Shown here one piece after another: positions 1 through 4,271 of a DNA stretch of 5,760 bases. The DNA lies in assembly GCA_009926195.1 (NCBI GenBank), contig RFPK01000129.1, positions 1 through 5,760 on the forward strand, written 5' to 3'. Under the pieces are notes generated by a model that saw only the letters and a list, made by a program, of their open reading frames with translations, made no database searches and was not told where the DNA came from. A program made the position numbers and the translations under genes. This stretch comes from Synechococcaceae bacterium WB4_1_0192 (GTDB taxonomy: Bacteria; Cyanobacteriota; Cyanobacteriia; PCC-6307; Cyanobiaceae). The first letter of the stretch is position 1, and every line of letters begins with the position of its first letter.

Positions 1-238
1 CCATGCGACGGTGGGTGTAAGCGTTGCCGCCGGGAGCGATCAGAGCAGGCTGTTGGTCGAACAGCTCGCGAGCCGCGTTGGTGACGATCTTGGAAGCGTT
101 GGAGGTGATGCGGTTCACGGCATCCATGCGCTTGAAGCTGTCGCCAACCATCGCCGAAAGGGCGTCGATTTGACCAGCGTTCAGGAATTCGCCGCGGGCA
201 TCAGCCTGAGCAACGACCTTGGTGAAGGCGTCGAACAT
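1..238 (-). CDS. cpcB: Phycocyanin beta subunit, N-terminal part (runs off left edge)
   Basis: Phycocyanin beta chain, which with CpcA forms the (alpha-beta) trimers and hexamers of phycobilisome rods on the thylakoid surface. Seventy-nine residues are visible. They begin MFDAFTKVVAQADARGEF and contain the family blocks NRITSNASKIV (42-52) and LIAPGGNAYTHRRM (66-79). Asn72, the asparagine methylated in known beta phycocyanins, is present. The bilin cysteine 82 should lie three residues beyond the edge. The start is fixed by family alignment and by an AGGAG ribosome site 7 nt upstream, unusually clear for this window. cpcA is expected to follow off the left edge. A terminator upstream suggests its own promoter. 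It could be named rpcB if the strain makes R-phycocyanin; the bilin sites needed to judge are not visible. Confidence 0.97.
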   Translation of the reverse strand, partial: MFDAFTKVVAQADARGEFLNAGQIDALSAMVGDSFKRMDAVNRITSNASKIVTNAARELFDQQPALIAPGGNAYTHRRM

Positions 239-475
239 TGATTAGCTCCTGTTCTCGACGTGAGTCGGGGAAGGGGAATGAGGGGGTGTGATCCAGGCTG
301 CAGCAAGAGCACCGCAATCTGTTCACGGGACCAAATCGAGCGAGCAGGCCGAAGTCCGCCTCACCGCTTGGCCCACGTATTGTTGGACATCCCTATGGCT
401 GCCATCAGCAGCGCTTAACAAACGGTCATCGCAGGTGGGAGATGGCCTGCGCGGCAAGGGCTTTGAGAGGCCAGC
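239..475 (-). promoter_or_regulatory. cpcBA leader and presumed promoter region
   Basis: This is the stretch between the terminator after cpcD and the cpcB start, about 237 bases with no credible gene. Because an intrinsic terminator closes the cpcCD transcript, the cpcBA promoter should lie here. No strong consensus is visible. A weak candidate on the minus strand is TTGTTA (416-421), an 18-nt spacer, then CATAGG (392-397), which would leave a leader of about 145 nt. CCATAGG recurs before cpcC and cpcT, so this box may matter, but that is inference. Long leaders are common for cpc operons. Confidence 0.4.
246..250 (-). promoter_or_regulatory. Ribosome binding site of cpcB
   Basis: On the minus strand this reads AGGAG and stands 7 nt before the cpcB ATG. 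It is the best Shine-Dalgarno match seen before any gene here. cpcD, cpcC, cpcL, cpcT and the genes to their right lack a well-spaced one. This fits the very high expression expected of the phycocyanin beta chain. Confidence 0.8.
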
Positions 476-505
476 AAAAAGCCCCCCGCCTGAGGGGCGG
501 AGGGC
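476..505 (-). terminator. Intrinsic terminator after cpcD
   Basis: Read on the minus strand, GCCC-U-CCGCC pairs with GGCGG-G-GGGC around the 5-nt loop CCUCA. This gives a continuous 10-bp stem with one U-G wobble, followed directly by UUUUU. On the plus strand the wobble becomes a C-A mismatch and no T run follows, so the signal is directional. It lies about 50 nt after the cpcD stop and 238 nt before the cpcB start, closing the cpcC-cpcD transcript ahead of cpcBA. Partial read-through into cpcBA cannot be excluded. Confidence 0.88.
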
Positions 506-508
506 AGG

Positions 509-524
509 CCGGCTCAGGAGCCGG
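509..524 (-). repeat. Second small hairpin just before the cpcD terminator
   Basis: CCGGCTC (509-515) and GAGCCGG (518-524) are a perfect inverted repeat with almost no loop; in RNA it would fold as about 6 bp with a 4-nt loop. It lies between the cpcD stop and the main terminator hairpin, only 3 nt from that hairpin. It may add to termination or protect the cpcCD message 3' end. It has no T run of its own. Confidence 0.5.
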
Positions 525-553
525 GGGATTCAGGCTCGACGCCGAGATCGAGC

Positions 554-769
554 TCAGTTGGCGTCGAGACCGCCACTCACGGAGATGCCGGTGATCTTGC
601 CGCCCATGCGCTGAACGAGACGCATGGTCTCGTTCATGCGGGTGAAGGGCACATTCATGACCACATCGGCAGTGCGCGAGTAGTCGTTGTTAGCAAGGCC
701 AGTCACCGTAAAGGTGACCTGGCGGTCATTGCTGAAGCTGGTGCCGCGGTTGCCTGCAGAAACCTTCAT
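554..769 (-). CDS. cpcD: Phycocyanin rod-capping small linker CpcD
   Basis: A 71-residue protein made of one CpcD-type linker domain (PF01383). Visible family features are TFTVTGL (19-25), the block VVMNVPFTRMNETMRLVQRM (36-55) and GGKITGIS (56-63). The same pattern forms the C-terminal domain of CpcC. In known phycobilisomes CpcD sits in the distal phycocyanin hexamer and limits rod length. It is slightly shorter than the usual 80-90 residues, the shortfall being at the ends. The start is the only ATG that gives the domain without an unrelated extension; no clear ribosome site precedes it. It follows cpcC by 36 nt and is followed by a strong terminator, so cpcC-cpcD is probably one transcript. 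Confidence 0.9.
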   Translation of the reverse strand: MKVSAGNRGTSFSNDRQVTFTVTGLANNDYSRTADVVMNVPFTRMNETMRLVQRMGGKITGISVSGGLDAN

Positions 770-805
770 CGGAACGTCGGGGATAACGGGAAGAGAAGGG
801 TCCGG

Positions 806-1651
806 TCAGTTGACCGGGGTGATGCTGGCGATCCGGCCGCCTTCGCGGTGGATCTGTTGCTGGTACTCCAGCATCTTGTTGAAGGGAATGAAGCGCACGC
901 GGTTGCTGCGCTTGTGCAGGCGGTAGTTGTTGAAGCCCGTGATCTCCACGCGGAAGACGCGGCCCTCTTCACCGGCACCCACGCCCTGGCGGGTCACGCC
1001 ATCGGCTGCAACCTTGCGGAACAGGCTGCCCTTGGCATTGGGGCTCACCACCGGCAGGGGCAGCTCGGCATGCACCGAAGGGTTGAGACGGGACTGGTTC
1101 CCGGTGGTGTCGCCCTTCACCGAGGCAGCAGCGCCGCGGGCGAGCTGCATCATGTAGGAGAACTGCAGGCCCTGTTGACCGACGGAGTAGTTCCAGCCGT
1201 GCAGGTAGGGAACGCCCTCCTCACCGAAGCGCTCCTGATACTCGGCACTGTCGAGATAGGAATCGATCTCGGCGTCGTAACCCTGCTCCTGCAGGATCGT
1301 GAAGTGGTGGAGCATCTCCGCCTTGTTCTGGGGAGCGCGACCAAGCAGATGCTTGAAGTTGAGCTCGATGAAGGCGTAGGGGTTGGTGTTCTCGAAGAAC
1401 TTCTTGCGATAGAGGCCGCTCTTGGCCACCTGGCGCACGAGCTCGCGAACGCTCAGGTAACCACGATTGAAGAGGGATTCAGGGCCCTGCAGACGCTCAC
1501 TGGCCATGATGTACTGATTGCCCATCACCTGCCGATACACGGCATGGATCAGTGTGGCCTTGTCAGCGGCGGAACCAGTGGTCCAGTTTTCGTTGACGCG
1601 ATTGTTGGAGTAACGCTCAATGCCCAGGTAGGCAGCGTTGGCGAGAGTCAT
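806..1651 (-). CDS. cpcC: Phycocyanin-associated rod linker CpcC
   Basis: A rod linker of 281 residues that joins phycocyanin hexamers in phycobilisome rods. An N-terminal linker domain (PF00427, about residues 30-165) shows VYRQVMGNQYIMASERL (38-54), LSVRELVRQVAKS, IELNFKHLLGRAP and AEIDSYLDSAEYQERFG. A flexible region follows, then a C-terminal CpcD-like domain from about 229 (RVFRVEITGF to GGRIASITPV). This two-domain layout is standard for CpcC and for phycoerythrin linkers such as CpeC. CpcC is preferred because the neighbours are phycocyanin genes. The start MTLANAAYLGIE matches the family N-terminus. The frame stays open upstream to 1924, but that extension is low-complexity and dissimilar. 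No ribosome site is seen; a 12-bp triple repeat ends 4 nt before the ATG. This is the only rod linker of the type visible. Confidence 0.93.
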   Translation of the reverse strand: MTLANAAYLGIERYSNNRVNENWTTGSAADKATLIHAVYRQVMGNQYIMASERLQGPESLFNRGYLSVRELVRQVAKSGLYRKKFFENTNPYAFIELNFKHLLGRAPQNKAEMLHHFTILQEQGYDAEIDSYLDSAEYQERFGEEGVPYLHGWNYSVGQQGLQFSYMMQLARGAAASVKGDTTGNQSRLNPSVHAELPLPVVSPNAKGSLFRKVAADGVTRQGVGAGEEGRVFRVEITGFNNYRLHKRSNRVRFIPFNKMLEYQQQIHREGGRIASITPVN

Positions 1652-1655
1652 GGAA

Positions 1656-1691
1656 CTTGCGGGCGAGCTTGCGGGCGGGCTTGCGGGCCAG
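1656..1691. repeat. Three tandem 12-bp repeats before the cpcC start
   Basis: On the plus strand the copies are CTTGCGGGCGAG, CTTGCGGGCGGG and CTTGCGGGCCAG. The first nine bases are identical in all three except the last base of the ninth-tenth position region (GCG versus GCC). In the cpcC message they read as GC-rich CCCGCAAG units ending 4 nt before the ATG, where a ribosome site would normally be. The 12-nt period is a multiple of three, so copy number changes would not shift the reading frame. Confidence 0.85.
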
Positions 1692-1761
1692 TTGGGGAGC
1701 TGGAGCAGCACCAGGGGCAAAGCCGCGCCGGGTGGCGACCTGCGCGATTGGTGCCAGAGCC

Positions 1762-1773
1762 GGATCCTATGGG
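1762..1773 (-). promoter_or_regulatory. Candidate -10 box of cpcC inside a shared 12-mer
   Basis: The plus-strand 12-mer GGATCCTATGGG contains TAGGAT on the minus strand (1764-1769), which fits the cyanobacterial -10 pattern TANNNT. The same 12-mer occurs before cpcT (3800-3811). If used, transcription of cpcC would start near 1757 with a leader of roughly 105 nt. No good -35 hexamer is seen at the expected distance. This is a candidate only. Confidence 0.35.
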
Positions 1774-1797
1774 GCCCATTTGCCTTCCACCGGCGCC

Positions 1798-1815
1798 TTT
1801 CAGAAACGTTACAAA
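1798..1815. promoter_or_regulatory. HLR1-like (RpaB) site upstream of cpcC
   Basis: HLR1, the site of the response regulator RpaB, is two copies of (G/T)TTACA(A/T)(A/T) spaced by 2 nt. Here the plus strand has TTTCAGAA, then AC, then GTTACAAA: the second half is a full match and the first matches five of eight. Relative to the candidate start near 1757 it would sit around -41 to -58, upstream of the promoter, a position where RpaB is known to activate. It also lies in front of the divergent coiled-coil gene. One good half-site can arise by chance. Confidence 0.35.
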
Positions 1816-1887
1816 AAAGCGCTCTGGCCCAGCTGGGCAGGGCCGGTACCATCCGCGCAACCCGCCCAGGCCACAGGGATGTCTGCC

Positions 1888-2247
1888 ATGAAAACGAGCG
1901 AACTGCACCAGCGGCTGAGCGCACAGTTGCAGGCGCTCAGCCAGGTCGGAGAAGCCCTCACCCTGCGACTGCTGGAACTGGAGGAACGCCTGGGAGGACT
2001 GGAGTCCCAGCTGAACGCGCTGCAACTGGGCGAGCAGGAGGGGGCCGATGACGAGGGCAACACCCAGGCTCTGCTGGCCGCCACTGAACAACGCCTGGCC
2101 CACCTGGAGGATCTGTTGCGTGAGCCCGGCAGGCTGCACGTGCTGCCTCTCCAGCAAAAAGGCTCCCCCGTGGAGGAGCCGGAGGCAGAACTGAACCCCT
2201 TCCCGGACGAGGAGGAACAGCCCTTCATGGATGAACTGACCGCCTGA
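1888..2247 (+). CDS. Small acidic coiled-coil protein of unknown function in the phycobilisome cluster
   Basis: I do not recognise this 119-residue protein. It is the only convincing plus-strand gene here. The first 50 residues (ELHQRLSAQLQALSQVGEAL, then LLELEERLGGLESQLNALQL) show leucines spaced as heptads and should form a coiled coil. A second short helix (ATEQRLAHLEDLLRE) follows. The tail is rich in Pro, Glu and Asp (NPFPDEEEQPFMDELTA). No membrane segment or signal peptide is seen. Codons are strongly GC-ending, as in real genes of this genome. ATG 1888 is chosen over ATG 1879 because AGGG lies 9 nt upstream of it but touches the other. It is divergent from cpcC and convergent with cpcL, 33 nt apart. 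A part in phycobilisome assembly is suggested by position alone. Confidence 0.75.
   Translation: MKTSELHQRLSAQLQALSQVGEALTLRLLELEERLGGLESQLNALQLGEQEGADDEGNTQALLAATEQRLAHLEDLLREPGRLHVLPLQQKGSPVEEPEAELNPFPDEEEQPFMDELTA
2156..2180 (-). terminator. Intrinsic terminator of cpcL inside the opposite-strand gene
   Basis: On the minus strand GGCUCC pairs with GGAGCC, extendable inward by a U-G and a C-G pair to 8 bp with a 4-nt loop, and is followed directly by UUUUU. It lies about 100 nt after the cpcL stop, within the coding part of the plus-strand coiled-coil gene. The bases after the stem (CTTTTTGCTGG on the minus strand) are identical to those after the cpcD terminator. On the plus strand no T run follows, so it should not stop that gene. 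Confidence 0.7.
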
Positions 2248-2280
2248 AGTCCGCGCCGCAGGCGATCAGGCAGCGACCGC

Positions 2281-3027
2281 TCAGCCGGCGGAGCCGGTGC
2301 TCAGCATCGAAGCAGCGGTGGTGAGCAGCAGGCGCAGAATCTCGACAGCACCGATCGCGGCCAGGGCCAGCCACACCGTCTGGGCGAGCTTCGGCGGCTG
2401 GCCACCAACCCAGGCTGTTGACATCTGACCGCCGCTGAACTGGGCACCGCCGCCTGCGAAGGGGCTGGCGGGAGCACGGCGAGCGCTGACTTCGCGCCAG
2501 TACGCGTCGTAACGAGGAGCCTGCTGATTGAAGGGCAGCTGGGCACGGGCATGACCGGCCAGCACGCGCGAACGCTGGAACGGCACCGTGTCGAGGCCGA
2601 AATTCTGCAGATACTCCGGGGAGGAGAGCAGAGCATCCACGAAACCTTCCAGACCGTGATTGGCGATCACGATCGACCAGGCGATGCGCTCCTGGTCGCC
2701 ATGCACCTGGCGACCGAGCACCCGGCCGACGACCTGCTCAACAACGCGGTAGTTGCTGTTGCAGCGGTAGAAACCTTCCCGGAACTTGCGCGAGAGCAAC
2801 AGACCACGCACGAAATCACGGACGGTGATATCCGAGTTGCGCAGTTGCATCTCAAGCATGGGCTCGCGGTCCACCTTGAAGGCGTGGAAGAAGATCTGGC
2901 GATAAGCCTGTTCGATCTGCTCCTCAACATCCACCTGGCTACGCGGCGCTTCATCACCACCAATGGGGAAGCTGTTGACCCGGGCGTTCTGGGTGATGGG
3001 CCGTGTGGCCAGGAGCGGCAGTGCCAT
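2281..3027 (-). CDS. cpcL: CpcG2/CpcL-type phycobilisome linker with C-terminal membrane segment
   Basis: A CpcG-family linker of 248 residues. The start MALPLLATRPITQNARV matches the conserved CpcG N-terminus and decides ATG 3027 over longer in-frame starts, although no ribosome site precedes it. The linker domain (PF00427, about 30-165) shows YRQIFFHAFKVDRE, QLRNSDITVRDFVRGLLLS, NSNYRVVEQVVGRVLGR and PEYLQNFGLDTVPFQRSR, then the CpcG-specific LPFNQQAPRYDAYWRE. A Gly/Ala/Ser-rich stretch (about 183-213) leads to a hydrophobic segment (about 217-240, TVWLALAAIGAVEILRLLL). Ordinary CpcG1 lacks this. CpcG2/CpcL of known cyanobacteria has it, and there it anchors core-less phycocyanin rods in the thylakoid membrane to pass energy to photosystem I. 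Glu and Arg within the segment are slightly unusual. Terminators on both sides suggest a single-gene transcript. Confidence 0.88.
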   Translation of the reverse strand: MALPLLATRPITQNARVNSFPIGGDEAPRSQVDVEEQIEQAYRQIFFHAFKVDREPMLEMQLRNSDITVRDFVRGLLLSRKFREGFYRCNSNYRVVEQVVGRVLGRQVHGDQERIAWSIVIANHGLEGFVDALLSSPEYLQNFGLDTVPFQRSRVLAGHARAQLPFNQQAPRYDAYWREVSARRAPASPFAGGGAQFSGGQMSTAWVGGQPPKLAQTVWLALAAIGAVEILRLLLTTAASMLSTGSAG

Positions 3028-3088
3028 GGCAAGGGAAAAAGTCGACGGCGAAGCTACGGTTTCCATGCCTCCGCAGATCGCTCTGAGC

Positions 3089-3138
3089 AAAACCACTTAC
3101 AGAGCTTCACCAGAAGATGAAGCTCTGTAAAGCAGTGG
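3089..3138 (-). terminator. Strong hairpin terminator between cpcT and cpcL
   Basis: TTACAGAGCTTCA (3097-3109) and TGAAGCTCTGTAA (3118-3130) form a perfect 13-bp stem with an 8-nt loop. CCAC (3093-3096) pairs further with GTGG (3135-3138) across a 4-nt bulge, making 17 bp in all. On the minus strand TTTT follows immediately (3092-3089). It lies 48 nt after the cpcT stop and should end that transcript, leaving only about 60 bases for a cpcL promoter. Its AT-richer stem differs from the GC-rich terminators elsewhere in the window. Confidence 0.78.
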
Positions 3139-3185
3139 CCTGTTCGCGGGTCGCCTCCTGCCGCAGCCGCGACCGCAACCAAAGC

Positions 3186-3779
3186 TCAGAGACCGAGCCA
3201 GTGGGCCGGCAGATCGTGGCTGTAATCCTCGGTGCGCTCAAACTCAAACGGACCGGCCAGTGATCCCCACAGCTGCTCGTGGGTGGCGGGATCGTGACCG
3301 CGATCGATCGTGCGCATGCCGCGGCCTGTGAGTTCAAAGCTGCTGACGAGGTAAGAGGTGGCGCCTTTACGCTCCACCAGGCAGCGACAGCCGGGCTCCA
3401 CCTCGCCGCTGAATCCATCCGCCGTCTCCTGCACCACATAGGCGCAGCCATCGAGGGGACGGAGATCAGCGGGCGTGATGGCGGCGCGTTTGGCGGCATC
3501 ATCGACAGCCCCCCAGAAGCGCTGCTCCTCATGCAGAGCCTGGTTGTGAATGATCAGCGCATCCGGGCGCTGTTCAACGCGCAACACCCGGATGCGATAA
3601 GGAGCGGCCGGATTGATGGCGTAGGACTGCTCCAGCAACAGCGACCCAGGCTCCAGCTGCGGCAGCGGCCGGAACTTCACCAGGATGTGGGCATAGAGCG
3701 GCGGGTTCTCAAAGGCCTGATGCTGGTTGCTGAACCCGGCGCTGAGCTGGCGCAGCAGACGGGCGAGAGGGCTGGACAT
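3186..3779 (-). CDS. cpcT: Phycocyanobilin lyase CpcT (CpcT/CpeT family)
   Basis: A chromophore lyase of 197 residues, the usual length for the CpcT/CpeT family (PF06206). Known CpcT attaches phycocyanobilin to Cys153 (Cys155 in some numbering) of the phycocyanin beta chain, the product of cpcB at the left edge. Family features in order are FSNQHQAFENPPLYAHI (16-32), FRPLPQLEPGSLLLEQSYAI, PYRIRVLRV, LDGCAYVVQETADGFSGEVEPGCRC, TSYLVSSFEL, RTIDRGHDP and the near-C-terminal LWGSLAGPFEFERTEDY. The start gives the normal family N-terminus. No ribosome site is seen; the shared 12-mer with TAGGAT lies 22 nt upstream and may be its -10 box. A CpeT acting on phycoerythrin is the alternative, but all substrates visible here are phycocyanin. 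Confidence 0.92.
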   Translation of the reverse strand: MSSPLARLLRQLSAGFSNQHQAFENPPLYAHILVKFRPLPQLEPGSLLLEQSYAINPAAPYRIRVLRVEQRPDALIIHNQALHEEQRFWGAVDDAAKRAAITPADLRPLDGCAYVVQETADGFSGEVEPGCRCLVERKGATSYLVSSFELTGRGMRTIDRGHDPATHEQLWGSLAGPFEFERTEDYSHDLPAHWLGL

Positions 3780-3799
3780 CGCCGGAGGCGGGGACGCTG

Positions 3800-3811
3800 G
3801 GATCCTATGGG
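3800..3811 (-). promoter_or_regulatory. Shared 12-mer / candidate -10 box of cpcT
   Basis: GGATCCTATGGG on the plus strand is identical to 1762-1773 before cpcC. On the minus strand TAGGAT (3802-3807) fits TANNNT and lies 22 nt before the cpcT start, within the 50-nt gap after the upstream small gene. No matching -35 is visible. It may be a promoter element or another shared site. Confidence 0.35.
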
Positions 3812-3829
3812 CACAGCCCGCGCCGGACC

Positions 3830-4066
3830 TCAGAATCCCAGCAGACGAATGCGGAAGTCCGCCACCTGCCGGGCCATCGCTGGCTGGCTGAGCACGAAGG
3901 GATGGTCGGCGCAGGCCTCCAGCACGATCCGGCGCTTCTCCTCCGGGGACAACGCCTGCCAGGAGGAGCCGCGCTGCTGCCGTTGCCAGGCCTCATCGAA
4001 GACCATGGCGAAGCTGTCGGCATTGTCAAACAGCTGACCGGGCCGGTCGGGAATCGGCAGGGGCAT
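3830..4066 (-). CDS. Small hypothetical protein, 5' end uncertain
   Basis: I do not recognise this 78-residue soluble protein. It has a Pro-rich start (MPLPIPDRPGQLFDNADSF), a charged helix (FDEAWQRQQRG), SPEEKRRIVLEAC and a C-terminal helix ending ADFRIRLLGF. There are no membrane segments or metal motifs. GC-ending codons support it. The same frame stays open about 40 codons upstream and reads as plausible protein (LDLLDGLVDPSTGSLIPCG) but has no ATG, GTG or TTG before a stop near 4187. An ATG at 4141-4143 lies one base out of frame, so the native start may have been lost to a one-base deletion or a sequence error. It sits between tRNA-Phe and cpcT, with a 50-nt gap to cpcT, and could be cotranscribed with it. 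Confidence 0.65.
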   Translation of the reverse strand: MPLPIPDRPGQLFDNADSFAMVFDEAWQRQQRGSSWQALSPEEKRRIVLEACADHPFVLSQPAMARQVADFRIRLLGF

Positions 4067-4190
4067 GAAGGGGGAGCCGCAGGGGATCAGGGAACCGGTT
4101 GAGGGGTCGACCAGGCCATCGAGGAGATCGAGACCTGATCCATACCTCGGTTTCTCTAACCCAGCCGAGCCGGAGAAGTGAATGATTCAA

Positions 4191-4263
4191 TGCCAGGACC
4201 CAGATTTGAACTGGGGACACGGCGATTTTCAATCGCCTGCTCTACCAACTGAGCTATCCCGGC
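4191..4263 (-). tRNA. trnF: tRNA-Phe (anticodon GAA)
   Basis: A 73-nt tRNA on the minus strand. The acceptor stem GCCGGGA pairs with TCCTGGC (one G-T wobble) and the discriminator is A. The D-arm contains AGCTCAGTTGGTAGAGC. The anticodon stem GGCGA/TCGCC encloses the loop TTGAAAA, giving GAA (plus positions 4228-4230) for Phe. The T-arm has GTTCAAATC between CCCAG-type stems. CCA is not encoded and must be added later. It starts 8 nt after the comF stop, so it may be cut from a comF read-through transcript; no separate promoter is apparent. Its 3' end faces the phycobilisome genes. Confidence 0.97.
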
Positions 4264-4271
4264 CCGTCGCC

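Noticed and set aside
848..1891. Long plus-strand open frame of about 347 codons
   Set aside because: It is fully antisense to cpcC, whose protein has clear family motifs; such frames are common opposite GC-rich genes.
806..1924. Longer 372-residue form of CpcC starting at 1924
   Set aside because: The extra 91 residues do not resemble linkers, cross the candidate promoter and repeats, and overlap the divergent gene start; MTLANAAYLG fits the family N-terminus.
1648..2157. Minus-strand frame antisense to the coiled-coil gene
   Set aside because: Its composition is low-complexity, it has no motif, and the plus-strand frame has better codon use, a ribosome site and a heptad pattern.
2281..3096. 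Longer CpcL with 23 extra N-terminal residues
   Set aside because: MALPLL is the conserved CpcG start. The longer form would begin within the terminator hairpin region. The intermediate ATG at 3066 has GGAGG only 1 nt away, too close to use.
2551..3120. Plus-strand frame antisense to cpcL
   Set aside because: It has no recognisable domain and is explained by the GC-rich codons of cpcL on the other strand.
3953..3961. Short match to the tRNA-Phe 3' end (TGCCAGGA) as a possible attachment-site copy
   Set aside because: Only eight bases agree and they lie inside a gene; a match of this length is expected by chance.
3279..4037. Plus-strand frame across cpcT and the small hypothetical gene
   Set aside because: It spans two genes and their gap on the opposite strand and shows no motif.
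4026..4232. Minus-strand 68-codon frame overlapping tRNA-Phe
   Set aside because: It starts inside the tRNA and overlaps the coding-like part of the small hypothetical gene in another frame.
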